Of a DNA stretch of 64,000 nt, positions 15,493 through 24,323 are shown one piece after another (the first letter of the stretch is position 1; the number at the start of each line of letters is the position of its first letter). The stretch is from Pseudomonas sp. M47T1 (GTDB taxonomy: Bacteria; Pseudomonadota; Gammaproteobacteria; Pseudomonadales; Pseudomonadaceae): the NCBI RefSeq assembly GCF_000263855.1, contig NZ_AJWX01000007.1, forward strand, positions 62,001-126,000. Reading direction: 5' to 3'. The position numbers and the translations under genes were made by a program. Under the pieces are notes generated by a model. That model saw nothing but the letters and a program-made list of their open reading frames with translations. It had not been told where the DNA came from and did not search any database.

Positions 15493-15511
15493 CGATAACC
15501 CCCGGTTATTG
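15493..15511. promoter_or_regulatory. LysR-type operator between regulator and operon
   Basis: ATAACC-CCC-GGTTAT (15495-15509), a T-N11-A palindrome two bases upstream of the LysR start codon. The matching element at 13698-13716 is the only other copy I noticed in the window. Confidence 0.6.
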
Positions 15512-15589
15512 AACCTTGAGAATATCTCATTAGCGATTATCAGCAAGACGTTCTAGTGTTGATCCACAATAACAACAGGATGACCCGCC

Positions 15590-16330
15590 ATGACCGTCAC
15601 CGGAAAACGCGTTCTCATCACCGCCGCTGCCCAAGGCATCGGGCGTGCTTCAGTACTGGCTTTCCAGCAGGCCGGTTTCCAGGTGATTGCCACCGACTTG
15701 CACATCGACAGCCTGCGCGACCTGCCGGGCGTTCAGGCAATTGCCCTGGACGTGACCCAACCCGCAGCCATCCAGGCCGTGGCCGAGCAGGTGGGCACCC
15801 TCGACGCGCTGTTCAACTGCGCCGGCTACGTGCACAGCGGCAGCTTGCTGGACTGCGACGAGCAGGCCTGGCAGTTCTCCTTCGACCTCAACGTCACCGC
15901 CATGTACCGCATGATCCGCGCCTTTCTGCCGGGCATGCTCGCGGCCGGTGGCGGCAGCATCGTCAACATGGCTTCGGTGGCCTCCAGCGTCAAAGGCGTG
16001 CCCAACCGTCTGGCCTATTCGGCGAGTAAGGCGGCGGTGATTGGCCTGACCAAGTCGGTGGCCACCGACTACGTGGCCAAGGGCATCCGCTGCAACGCCA
16101 TTTGCCCCGGCACCGTCGACTCCCCTTCCCTGCGCCAGCGCATCGCCGAACAGGCTCGGGCCGAACACCGTACCGAAGCCGAGGTGTATCAGGCTTTTGT
16201 GGCGCGCCAGCCCATGGGCCGCCTGGGCACCCCCGAGGAAATCGCTGGCCTGGCGGTTTACCTGGGCAGTGATGCCAGCGCCTATACCACCGGTGTGGCG
16301 CACGTGATCGACGGCGGCATGAGCAACTAG
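15590..16330 (+). CDS. SDR dehydrogenase, 2-keto-3-deoxy-L-fuconate dehydrogenase-like
   Basis: A 246-residue short-chain dehydrogenase. The NAD site is ITAAAQGIGRAS, the catalytic tetrad is spread over NCAGYV, the serine in MASVASS and YSASK, and the C-terminus is DGGMSN. The stretch FDLNVTAMYRMIRAFLPGML with SVKGVPNRLAYSASKAAVIGLTKSVATDY closely resembles Xanthomonas 2-keto-3-deoxy-L-fuconate 4-dehydrogenase. It would oxidise C4 of a 2-keto-3-deoxy sugar acid to a 2,4-diketo acid, the substrate of the next enzyme. It is the first gene of the operon, with CAGGATG before the ATG. Confidence 0.88.
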   Translation: MTVTGKRVLITAAAQGIGRASVLAFQQAGFQVIATDLHIDSLRDLPGVQAIALDVTQPAAIQAVAEQVGTLDALFNCAGYVHSGSLLDCDEQAWQFSFDLNVTAMYRMIRAFLPGMLAAGGGSIVNMASVASSVKGVPNRLAYSASKAAVIGLTKSVATDYVAKGIRCNAICPGTVDSPSLRQRIAEQARAEHRTEAEVYQAFVARQPMGRLGTPEEIAGLAVYLGSDASAYTTGVAHVIDGGMSN

Positions 16331-16405
16331 GCTTGGTTTGAAAGTGGGCGCTGGCTTCCCAGTTTTCACACTGCCTTCCAATTCCCCTGAATCAGGAATC
16401 TCTTC

Positions 16406-17254
16406 ATGAAACTGCTGCGCTACGGCCCCCAGGGCCAGGAAAAACCCGGCCTGTTGGATGACCAAGGGCAGATCCGCGACCTCAGCGGGCATGTGCACGA
16501 CATCGCTGGCGCTACCCTGGACGCCGCAGGGCTGGCCAAGCTTGCCAGCCTCGACGCCCGCAGCCTGCCTGCGGTGCCCGGCAGCCCGCGTATCGGCCCG
16601 TGTGTGGGCCAGGTAGGCAAGTTCATCTGCATTGGCCTGAACTACGCCGACCACGCCGCCGAATCGAACATGGCGGTGCCCAGCGAGCCGGTGATTTTCA
16701 ACAAATGGACCAGCGCCATCTGCGGCCCCAATGACAACGTGCAAATCCCTCGCGACTCGAAGAAGACAGACTGGGAAGTGGAACTGGGCGTGGTGATCGG
16801 CAAGGGCGGCCGCTACATCAGCGAAGCCAATGCCATGGACCATGTGGCCGGCTACTGCGTGATCAACGACGTGTCGGAACGCGAATGGCAGTTGGAACGC
16901 GGAGGCACCTGGGACAAGGGCAAGGGCTTCGACACCTTCGGCCCCATTGGCCCCTGGCTGGTGACCCGGGACGAGATTGCCGACCCGCATCAGTTGGACC
17001 TGTGGCTGGAAGTGGACGGCCATCGCTACCAGAACGGCAACACGCGCACGCTGGTATTCCAGATTCCGGCACTGATCGCCTACCTGAGCCGCTGCATGTC
17101 GCTGCAACCGGGCGACGTCATTTCCACCGGCACACCGCCGGGGGTGGGCCTGGGGGTGAAACCCAACCCGGTGTTCCTGCGCCCGGGCCAGGAAATGCGC
17201 CTGGGTATTGCCGGGCTGGGTGAACAGCGCCAGCGCACCGTGCAGGCTGATTGA
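16406..17254 (+). CDS. FAH-family hydrolase, 2,4-diketo-3-deoxy-L-fuconate hydrolase-like
   Basis: A 282-residue fumarylacetoacetate-hydrolase-fold enzyme. The metal and active-site stretches are CIGLNYADHAAE, the E-x-E in WEVELGVVIGKGG, and GDVISTGTPPGVGLG. Its relatives cleave 2,4-diketo-3-deoxy-fuconate into pyruvate and lactate, or ureidoglycolate-like substrates. Placed right after the SDR enzyme it completes a non-phosphorylating route: dehydratase, C4 oxidation, C-C cleavage. Seventy-five bases separate it from the SDR gene, with AGGAATC before the ATG. Confidence 0.87.
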   Translation: MKLLRYGPQGQEKPGLLDDQGQIRDLSGHVHDIAGATLDAAGLAKLASLDARSLPAVPGSPRIGPCVGQVGKFICIGLNYADHAAESNMAVPSEPVIFNKWTSAICGPNDNVQIPRDSKKTDWEVELGVVIGKGGRYISEANAMDHVAGYCVINDVSEREWQLERGGTWDKGKGFDTFGPIGPWLVTRDEIADPHQLDLWLEVDGHRYQNGNTRTLVFQIPALIAYLSRCMSLQPGDVISTGTPPGVGLGVKPNPVFLRPGQEMRLGIAGLGEQRQRTVQAD

Positions 17255-17329
17255 TCCAATTGCATCCCTTGTGAGAGCTGGCTTGCCACCTCTCGCAATC
17301 GGTCGCCACATAACAACAAGGAAAACATC

Positions 17330-18304
17330 ATGCGTATTCTGATCACCGGTGGTACCGGTTTCATCGGCAAGCAACTGGCCCAGCGCCTGCTGGACATGGG
17401 CAGCCTCACCCTGCAGGGCCAGGCTGCCCAGGCCATCGAGCGCATCGTGCTATTCGATGCCTTTGCCGGCGAAGGCGTGCCCAGCGACTCGCGCATCGAG
17501 GTCATCACCGGCGATGTCAGCGATGCCGCCACCCTGGCGAGGGTCACCGACGGCGTAGACCTGGTGTGGCACCTGGCAGCGGTGGTCAGCAGCGCCGCCG
17601 AGGCCGATTTCGACCTGGGCATGCAGGTCAACCTGCACGGCCTCATGACCCTGCTGGAAACCCTGCGCCAGCAAGGCCGCCAACCCCGGGTGGTGTACGC
17701 CAGCGGCTTCGCGGTGTTCGGCGGCACGCTGCCGGCGGTGGTGGATGACGACACCGCGCTGACCCCGTCCTCCTCCTACGGTATGCAGAAAGCCGTGGGC
17801 GAATTGCTGGTGGCGGACTATGCGCGCAAGGGCTTCATCGACGGCCGCGTGCTGCGCCTGCCCACCATCGCGGTGCGCCCCGGCAAGCCGAACAAGGCGG
17901 CGTCGACCTTCTTCAGCTCCATCATCCGCGAACCGCTGGTGGGCCTGCCCGCCGTGTGCCCAGTACACCCCGACACCCAGGTGTACCTGAGCTCGCCGCG
18001 CCGGGCGGTGGAGTCAATGTTGCTGGGCATGACCCTGGCCCCGGAAACCCTGGGCAGCCGCCGGGTGATCCCCCTGCCCGGCCTGACCACCACCGTGGCC
18101 GACATGGTCGCCGCCCTGGAGCGGGTGGCCGGCCCCGACGCCGTGAAGCTGATTCGCTGGGAGCCCGACGCCACCATCCAGCGCATCGTCGAGAGCTGGC
18201 CCAGCCGCGTCGAAGCCCCCTATGCCGGTGGCCTGGGCTTTACCGCCGACGCAGATTTCGACACCATCGTCCAGGCACACATCGAGGACACCGCGCCCCG
18301 TTGA
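17330..18304 (+). CDS. NAD-dependent epimerase/dehydratase-fold enzyme, D-erythronate dehydrogenase-like (DenD)
   Basis: A 324-residue extended SDR with nucleotide site ITGGTGFIGKQLAQ and catalytic YGMQK (Y-x-x-x-K) plus upstream serine in VYASGFAVFGG. The pattern, including VRLPTIAVRPGKPNKAASTFFSSIIREPL, is that of DenD-type enzymes which oxidise D-erythronate or similar four-carbon acids at C2. Here it may act on a four- to six-carbon acid made in or feeding this pathway. It is in the operon with AAGGAAAAC before the ATG. Confidence 0.82.
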   Translation: MRILITGGTGFIGKQLAQRLLDMGSLTLQGQAAQAIERIVLFDAFAGEGVPSDSRIEVITGDVSDAATLARVTDGVDLVWHLAAVVSSAAEADFDLGMQVNLHGLMTLLETLRQQGRQPRVVYASGFAVFGGTLPAVVDDDTALTPSSSYGMQKAVGELLVADYARKGFIDGRVLRLPTIAVRPGKPNKAASTFFSSIIREPLVGLPAVCPVHPDTQVYLSSPRRAVESMLLGMTLAPETLGSRRVIPLPGLTTTVADMVAALERVAGPDAVKLIRWEPDATIQRIVESWPSRVEAPYAGGLGFTADADFDTIVQAHIEDTAPR

Positions 18305-18355
18305 TGCAACGCTTGCACACGCCCCCACAACAATAACAAGGCGAGGCCACGCGAC

Positions 18356-19714
18356 ATGAGCACACCCGATCCAGCCATCCTGGACATTGAAAAACAGACC
18401 ATCAGCCGCGTGACCAAACGCCTGGTGCCCTTCCTGATCCTGCTGTTTGTGGTGGCCTTCCTGGACCGCACCAACGTCGGCTTCGCGGCACTGAGAATGA
18501 ACGAAGACATCGGCATCAACCAGACCATCTATGGCCTGGGTGCCGGCATCTTCTTCCTGGGTTACTTCATCTTCGAGGTGCCCAGCAACATCATGCTGCA
18601 CCGCTTCGGCGCGCGGGTGTGGATCGCCCGCATCATGGTGACCTGGGGCCTCATTGCCGCGGCCATGGGCTTGCTGCAGACCGCCGGGCACTTCATTACC
18701 CTGCGGGTACTGCTGGGCATCGCCGAGGCCGGCTTCTTCCCCGGCGTGATCTACCTGCTGTCACTGTGGTTCCCCAGCCGCTACCGGGCGCGGATGATCG
18801 CCACCTTCTACCTGGGCGTGCCCATTGCCCAGGTCATCGGCGCGCCGCTGTCGGTGGGCCTGATGCAGCTGGGTGACAGCGTGGGCGTGGTGGGCTGGCG
18901 GCTGATGTACATGGCCGAAGGCATCCCGGCGATCCTGCTGGGCGTGGTGTGCTTCTTCTACCTCACCGACCGCCCCGCCGACGCCCACTGGCTGACCCCG
19001 CAACAACGCACTTGGCTGATGGACACCCTGGCGCGCGAGGAGCGTGAAAAGCCGCTGGCGGCAGGCACCGAACTGAGCAAGGGGCAAATGATTCGCCAGG
19101 CCCTGGGCAACCGCCAGGTGTGGCTGCTGGCCCTGGTGTATTTCGGCATAACGTCGGGCTCCAACGCCATGAACTTCTTCCTGCCCAGCGTGCTGCAATC
19201 CTTCCGCGCCTCGTTCGGCCTGGAGCTGGGCCTGATGCAGAACGGCCTGATCACCGCCATTCCCTACGCCTTGGCCGCCGTGGCGATGATTATCTGGAGC
19301 CGACGCTCCGACCGCCTGCAAGAGCGCCACTGGCATGCCGGCGGCGCCGCCCTGCTGGCCTCGGTGTCCATTGCCCTGGCGCTGTTGATCAACCAGCCGT
19401 GGATCATCGTCATCGGCTTCGTACTGCTGGCCATCGGCGTGTACAGCGCCATCAACGTGTTCTGGGCCGTGCCGGGCCAGGTACTGACCGGGGTGGGTGC
19501 CGCTGCCGGCATCGGCCTGATCAACTCCATCGGCAACCTCAGTGGCTTTTCCGGGCCGTACATCACCGGCGTGCTCTACACCACCACCGGGAGCTACACC
19601 CCAGGCTTCCTGGTGATCGCCGCCCTGGTAGGCGCGGCCGGCATCGGCATGATGCTGATGCCCCGCCACCCTGCCCCGGCTGCCACCCGCCCTTTGCTTG
19701 GAGACAAGGCATGA
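18356..19714 (+). CDS. MFS transporter, anion:cation symporter family
   Basis: A 452-residue carrier with about 12 helices. The N-terminal motif FLILLFVVAFLDRTNVGFAAL is the tartrate/phthalate-type ACS signature, followed by FFLGYFIFEVPSNIMLHRFGARVWIARIM. It probably imports the sugar acid that the operon degrades. It is the second ACS carrier in this region (the first is at 12322-13596) and belongs to a different branch by its N-terminus, so the two may carry different acids or differ in affinity. The stop overlaps the next gene (ATGA). Confidence 0.9.
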   Translation: MSTPDPAILDIEKQTISRVTKRLVPFLILLFVVAFLDRTNVGFAALRMNEDIGINQTIYGLGAGIFFLGYFIFEVPSNIMLHRFGARVWIARIMVTWGLIAAAMGLLQTAGHFITLRVLLGIAEAGFFPGVIYLLSLWFPSRYRARMIATFYLGVPIAQVIGAPLSVGLMQLGDSVGVVGWRLMYMAEGIPAILLGVVCFFYLTDRPADAHWLTPQQRTWLMDTLAREEREKPLAAGTELSKGQMIRQALGNRQVWLLALVYFGITSGSNAMNFFLPSVLQSFRASFGLELGLMQNGLITAIPYALAAVAMIIWSRRSDRLQERHWHAGGAALLASVSIALALLINQPWIIVIGFVLLAIGVYSAINVFWAVPGQVLTGVGAAAGIGLINSIGNLSGFSGPYITGVLYTTTGSYTPGFLVIAALVGAAGIGMMLMPRHPAPAATRPLLGDKA

Positions 19715-20595
19715 GCCATCCCACCCTCGCTTTCATCGGCACCGGCATCATGGGCGCGCCCATGGTTCGCTGCCTGCTGCGTGAAGGCTTCGCCGTGCGC
19801 GCCTGGAACCGCTCGCAGGCCAAGGCCACCGCCCTGGCTGCCGACGGCGCCCAGGTCGCGGGCAGCGCCCACGCTGCCGCCACCGGCGCCAACCTGTTGA
19901 TCTGCATGCTCAGCGATGGCCCCACCTGTACCGAAGTGCTGTTTGGTGAACACGGCGCGGCCCTGGCCCTGCGCCCAGGTGCGCTGGTAATTGTCATGAG
20001 TTCGATCCCCGTGGACGTGGCCACCGATCACGCTCGCCGCTGTGCCGAATTGGGCTTGGGCTACCTGGATGCGCCCGTGTCGGGCGGCGAGCGCGGTGCC
20101 CGCGAGGGCAGCCTGGCGATCATGGTGGGCGGCACGCCTGAAGCCTTCGAGCAAGGCCGCGTGGCCCTGGCCGCCATGGGCCGCCCGGTACTGGTGGGCC
20201 CGGCCGGCAGTGGCGAGTTGGCCAAGCTGGTCAACCAGTTGATCGTCGCCAGCACTATTGCCACTGTGGCCGAGGGCTTGCTGCTGGCCGAGCGCGGCGG
20301 CGCCGACCCGGCCAAGGTGCACGAAGCGCTGATGGGCGGCTTTGTCGATTCGCCCATCTGGCGCCAGCACGGCCAACGCATGATCGACGACCAGTTCACC
20401 CCCGGCGGCCCGGCGAAATGGCAGCTCAAGGACACCCGCACGGCCCTCGCCCATGCCCATAGCCTGGGCCTGAGCCTGCCGGTGGGCACCTTGGTGGATG
20501 GCCTGTTCAGCGCCCTGGTGGACGCCGGCGACGGCGACCTCGACCACGCCGCGCTGATTCGCCAACTGCGCCGCCACAACCGACTGCCCGAATGA
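19711..20595 (+). CDS. NAD(P)-dependent beta-hydroxyacid dehydrogenase (GarR/LtnD-like)
   Basis: A 294-residue enzyme of the 3-hydroxyisobutyrate / tartronate semialdehyde reductase family. The Rossmann motif is FIGTGIMGAPMVRCLL, the substrate loop is DAPVSGGERGAREGSL, and the catalytic lysine is in ELAKLVNQLIVA. Family reactions include tartronate semialdehyde to glycerate and L-threonate oxidation. With a DenD-like enzyme in the same operon it may handle a C3-C4 acid. The ATG overlaps the transporter stop, so translation is coupled. Confidence 0.87.
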   Translation: MSHPTLAFIGTGIMGAPMVRCLLREGFAVRAWNRSQAKATALAADGAQVAGSAHAAATGANLLICMLSDGPTCTEVLFGEHGAALALRPGALVIVMSSIPVDVATDHARRCAELGLGYLDAPVSGGERGAREGSLAIMVGGTPEAFEQGRVALAAMGRPVLVGPAGSGELAKLVNQLIVASTIATVAEGLLLAERGGADPAKVHEALMGGFVDSPIWRQHGQRMIDDQFTPGGPAKWQLKDTRTALAHAHSLGLSLPVGTLVDGLFSALVDAGDGDLDHAALIRQLRRHNRLPE

Positions 20596-20611
20596 CACCC
20601 CGGAGCCTGCC

Positions 20612-22396
20612 ATGAACCACACCCCACCCCGTCGTCTGCGCAGCCAACTGTGGTTTGACGACCCGGCTCACGCCGACCTCACCGCGCTGTACACCGAGCG
20701 CTACATGAACCAGGGCCTGACCCGCGCCGAACTGCAATCGGGGCGGCCGATCATCGGCATCGCCCAGACCGGCAGCGACCTGACGCCCTGTAACCGCCAC
20801 CACATCGAGTTGGCCAAGCGGGTGAAAGACGGCATCCGCGATGCCGGCGGCATTCCCATGGAATTCCCCGTGCACCCCATTGCCGAGCAGTCGCGCCGCC
20901 CCACTGCGGCGCTGGACCGCAACCTGGCTTACCTGGGCCTGGTGGAAGTGCTGCACGGCTACCCGCTGGACGGCGTGGTGCTGACCACCGGTTGCGACAA
21001 GACCACCCCGGCCTGCCTGATGGCCGCCGCCACCACCGACCTGCCGTCCATTGTGCTGTCGGGCGGGCCCATGCTCGATGGCTGGCACAAGGGCCAATTG
21101 ATTGGCTCCGGCACGGTGCTATGGCATGCGCGCAACCTGCTGGCCGCCGGTGATATCGACTACGAAGGCTTCATGGAAATGACCACCGCCGCCTCGCCGT
21201 CCATTGGCCACTGCAACACCATGGGCACGGCATTATCGATGAACGCCCTGGCCGAAGCCCTGGGCATGTCACTGCCCGGCTGCGCGAGCATCCCGGCGCC
21301 CTACCGCGAGCGTGGGCAGATGGCCTACGCCACAGGCCTGCGCATCGTCGACCTGGTGCGCGAAGACGTGCGCCCCTCGCAGATCATGACCCACGCCGCC
21401 TTCGAGAACGCCATTGCCGTGGCCTCGGCCCTGGGCGCGTCCACTAACTGCCCGCCGCACCTGATCGCCATTGCCCGGCACAGTGGCATCGACCTGAGCC
21501 TGGATGACTGGCAGCGCGTTGGCGAAGATGTGCCCCTGCTGGTGAACTGCATGCCGGCCGGCGAGTACCTGGGCGAAGGCTTCCACCGCGCCGGCGGCGT
21601 GCCGGCGGTGATGCACGAACTGGACAAGGTCGGCCGCCTGCACCGCGAGTGCCGCAGCGTCGAGGGGCGCAACATGGGTGAGATCGTGGCCGCGGCGCAG
21701 ACGGTGGACCGCAAGGTGATCCGCAGTTGCGAAGACCCACTCAAGCACCGCGCCGGTTTCATTGTGCTCAGCGGCAATTTCTTCGACAGCGCCATCATGA
21801 AGATGTCGGTGGTGGGCGAAGCGTTTCGCAGCACCTACCTCAGCGACCCGGCGCAGCCCAATTGCTTCGAGGCGCGCGCCATTGTGTTTGACGGCCCGGA
21901 AGACTACCAGGCACGCATCAACGACCCGAGCCTGGACATCGACGAGCGCTGCATCCTGGTGATTCGCGGCTGCGGCACCGTGGGCTACCCCGGCAGCGCC
22001 GAGGTAGTGAACATGGCGCCGCCGGCGGCGTTGATCAAGCGTGGCATCGACTCGTTGCCGTGCCTGGGTGATGGCCGCCAGAGCGGCACGTCGGCCAGCC
22101 CGTCAATTCTCAACATGTCCCCGGAAGCCGCCGTGGGCGGTGGCCTGTCGTTGCTGCGCACCGGCGACCGGCTGCGCGTGGACCTCAACAGCCGCAGCGT
22201 CAACCTGCTGGTGGACGATGCCACGCTGGACGCCCGGCGCCTGGAAGCGCCATTGGCCATCCCGGCCTCGCAAACGCCGTGGCAAGAGCTGTACCGGCAG
22301 CTGGTGGGCCAGCTGTCCACCGGTGGTTGCCTGGAGCCGGCGACGCTGTACTGGCGGGTAATCCCGGAAAACGGCGCGCCGCGCCACTCTCACTGA
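20612..22396 (+). CDS. IlvD/Edd-family sugar-acid dehydratase (xylonate/arabinonate type)
   Basis: A 594-residue iron-sulfur dehydratase. The three cluster cysteines are in SDLTPCNRH, TGCDKTTPAC and SIGHCNTMGTA. The conserved base region LPCLGDGRQSGTSASPSILN is near the C-terminus. It belongs to the pentonate/hexonate branch (L-arabinonate, D-xylonate, L-fuconate-like substrates) rather than to branched-chain biosynthesis. It should form the 2-keto-3-deoxy acid that enters either the SDR/FAH route or the second FAH-fold enzyme. The ATG is 16 bases after the previous stop. Confidence 0.9.
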   Translation: MNHTPPRRLRSQLWFDDPAHADLTALYTERYMNQGLTRAELQSGRPIIGIAQTGSDLTPCNRHHIELAKRVKDGIRDAGGIPMEFPVHPIAEQSRRPTAALDRNLAYLGLVEVLHGYPLDGVVLTTGCDKTTPACLMAAATTDLPSIVLSGGPMLDGWHKGQLIGSGTVLWHARNLLAAGDIDYEGFMEMTTAASPSIGHCNTMGTALSMNALAEALGMSLPGCASIPAPYRERGQMAYATGLRIVDLVREDVRPSQIMTHAAFENAIAVASALGASTNCPPHLIAIARHSGIDLSLDDWQRVGEDVPLLVNCMPAGEYLGEGFHRAGGVPAVMHELDKVGRLHRECRSVEGRNMGEIVAAAQTVDRKVIRSCEDPLKHRAGFIVLSGNFFDSAIMKMSVVGEAFRSTYLSDPAQPNCFEARAIVFDGPEDYQARINDPSLDIDERCILVIRGCGTVGYPGSAEVVNMAPPAALIKRGIDSLPCLGDGRQSGTSASPSILNMSPEAAVGGGLSLLRTGDRLRVDLNSRSVNLLVDDATLDARRLEAPLAIPASQTPWQELYRQLVGQLSTGGCLEPATLYWRVIPENGAPRHSH

Positions 22397-22411
22397 TTGC
22401 GAGGACTGGCC

Positions 22412-23581
22412 ATGCAACTGACGATCGAAAACTCCCTGCCTAGCGACTGGCAGCGCGCCACCCTGATTGGCCGGGTATGGCGCCCCGGCAACCTTGCAGG
22501 CCCCGCCGTGGTGGTGATCCGCGACGGCCAGGTGCTGGACATCACGGACCGGTTTGCCACGGTGAGCGAGTTGCTCAACCGCCCCGACCCGCTGGCCGCG
22601 TTGAGTGATATCAACGCCAGCAGCCTGTGCAGCGTGCAGGCCCTACTGGCCAACAGCGGCGGCGAACGTGACGACAACAAACCCTGCCTGCTGGCGCCCA
22701 TCGACCTGCAAGTGATCAAGGCGGCCGGCGTGACCTTCGCGGCCAGCATGATCGAACGGGTCATCGAAGAGAAGGCCGCCGGTGACGCCAGCCAGGCCGA
22801 GCGCATCCGCGCCCTGGTGCACGAGGTGATCGGCGATAACCTGCGCGACCTGCAACCCGGCTCGCCCCAGGCCATGCGCCTGAAACAGGTGTTGATTGAG
22901 CAACGCATGTGGTCGCAGTACCTGGAAGTGGGCATCGGCCCCGACGCCGAGATATTCACCAAGGCGCCGGTGCTGGCGGCGGTGGGCAGCGGCAGCGCCG
23001 TGGGCGTGCACCCCGGTTCGCACTGGAACAACCCGGAGCCGGAGGTGGTGTTGGCGGTGGACAGCCACGGGCGCATCCATGGCGCCACCCTGGGCAACGA
23101 CGTCAACCTGCGCGACTTCGAAGGCCGCAGTGCGCTGCTGCTGAGCAAGGCCAAGGACAATAACGCCTCCTGCGCCCTGGGGCCGTTCATCCGCCTGTTC
23201 GACCAGCACTTCAGCCTGGACGACGTACGCCGCTGCGAGGTGGCGCTGCGCGTAGAGGGCCAGGATGGCTACGTGCTGCAGGGCCACAGTTCGATGGCGC
23301 AGATCAGCCGCGACCCCGAAGACCTGGCCGGCCAGGCGCTGAACCTCAACCACCAGTACCCGGACGGCTTCGTGCTGTTCCTCGGCACCCTGTTCGCCCC
23401 CACCGACGACCGCGACCACCCGGGCCAGGGCTTCACCCACAAGGCCGACGACATGGTCAGCATCCACAGCCCGGCCCTGGGCGGCCTGCACAACCGCGTG
23501 ACCGGCAGCGACCAGGCGCCGCCCTGGACCTTTGGCGTGGCGGCGCTGATGCGCAACCTGGCGCGGCGGGGGTATCTGTAG
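22412..23581 (+). CDS. FAH-fold 2-keto-3-deoxy-pentonate dehydratase-like enzyme
   Basis: A 389-residue protein with a long N-terminal region and a C-terminal fumarylacetoacetase-like domain (EVGIGPDAEIFTKAPVL, HPGSHWNNPEPEVVLAVD, GNDVNLRDFEGRSALLLSKAKDNNASC). This is the branch that dehydrates 2-keto-3-deoxy-pentonates to alpha-ketoglutarate semialdehyde. It offers a second fate for the dehydratase product beside the 2,4-diketo route. ATG at 22412 has GAGG upstream; a TTG at 22397 would add five residues. It is the last gene of the operon. No semialdehyde dehydrogenase is adjacent. Confidence 0.85.
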   Translation: MQLTIENSLPSDWQRATLIGRVWRPGNLAGPAVVVIRDGQVLDITDRFATVSELLNRPDPLAALSDINASSLCSVQALLANSGGERDDNKPCLLAPIDLQVIKAAGVTFAASMIERVIEEKAAGDASQAERIRALVHEVIGDNLRDLQPGSPQAMRLKQVLIEQRMWSQYLEVGIGPDAEIFTKAPVLAAVGSGSAVGVHPGSHWNNPEPEVVLAVDSHGRIHGATLGNDVNLRDFEGRSALLLSKAKDNNASCALGPFIRLFDQHFSLDDVRRCEVALRVEGQDGYVLQGHSSMAQISRDPEDLAGQALNLNHQYPDGFVLFLGTLFAPTDDRDHPGQGFTHKADDMVSIHSPALGGLHNRVTGSDQAPPWTFGVAALMRNLARRGYL

Positions 23582-23624
23582 ATCCAACAGGTGTCGCAGC
23601 AACCGTCCTGCGTCAGAAATCGGG

Positions 23625-23658
23625 GCTGCGGGGCGGCCATCCGTCGCCAGGCTGCGAA
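23625..23658. repeat. 34-bp dispersed repeat, copy 1
   Basis: It starts GCTGCGGGGCGGCCATCCG and ends CAGGCTGCGAA, in the same orientation as 26117-26150 with two differences. Both copies follow a gene end; probably a REP-family fragment. Confidence 0.65.
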
Positions 23659-23781
23659 TCTGCAGGTCCATGCTCATCCAGGCGGCGCTCCCTGGCGATC
23701 CCTGTGGTTGAACGCAGCACAATCCCTTATGCAGCGATGCCACTGCCTATACAGTGGCGCGACCCTTGACGAGGAACTGCC

Positions 23782-24189
23782 ATGCTTTTCTCCGGTGCCA
23801 AGATCGCTTTACTGTGTGACGACCTGATACTGATCTACCAGCGCGACGACAAGCCCAACATCCCCTGGCCCGGCCTGTGGGACCTGCCCGGCGGCGGCCG
23901 CGAAGATGACGAAACGCCGCTGCAAACGGCCGTGCGTGAAACCTGGGAAGAGTTTGGCCTGACCCTGGACCCGGCATGGGTAGTATGGACGCGGGTGTAT
24001 CCGGGGCAAGGCATGCAGGGGCTGGACACCTGGTTCTTCGTGGCCGAAGTGCCGCCGGGCACCTTTGATACAGTGGTGTTTGGCGATGAAGGGCAGCGCT
24101 GGCAGCTTTGCACGGTGGAGGCTTTTTTGGCAAGGACCGACGCCATTGACCGGCTGCAGGCGCGGTTGCGTGAATACTTGGCCGACTAG
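23782..24189 (+). CDS. NUDIX hydrolase
   Basis: A 135-residue enzyme with a complete Nudix box, GGGREDDETPLQTAVRETWEEFGL (about residues 37-60, G-x5-E-x7-R-E-x2-E-E-x-G). It would hydrolyse a nucleoside diphosphate linked to another group, in the cytoplasm; the substrate cannot be told from the box. It stands alone, has AGGAA before the ATG, and is followed by a REP-like inverted repeat and then gene debris. Confidence 0.9.
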   Translation: MLFSGAKIALLCDDLILIYQRDDKPNIPWPGLWDLPGGGREDDETPLQTAVRETWEEFGLTLDPAWVVWTRVYPGQGMQGLDTWFFVAEVPPGTFDTVVFGDEGQRWQLCTVEAFLARTDAIDRLQARLREYLAD

Positions 24190-24207
24190 CGGCCCCGTAC
24201 CGTGTAA

Positions 24208-24290
24208 CCGCTGCCGCAGGCTGCGCGGGCCCTGCGCCTCGCTGGGGGGCTTTAGTGTACAAACCGGCCAGCGCAGCCTGGCGGCAGCGG
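24208..24290. repeat. Inverted repeat (REP-like) after the NUDIX gene
   Basis: Arms 24208-24226 and 24271-24290 pair over about 19 bases with one bulge (CCGCTGCCGC... / ...CGGCAGCGG). It may double as a transcription terminator for the NUDIX gene. Confidence 0.6.
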
Positions 24291-24323
24291 CAGCGTGGCG
24301 GTTTACCCGCGCGTTGCGGGTTG

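Noticed and set aside
15650..17374. 574-codon frame opposite the SDR and FAH genes
   Set aside because: It spans two real genes and the gap between them on the other strand, which no functional gene would do by chance; composition is shadow-like.
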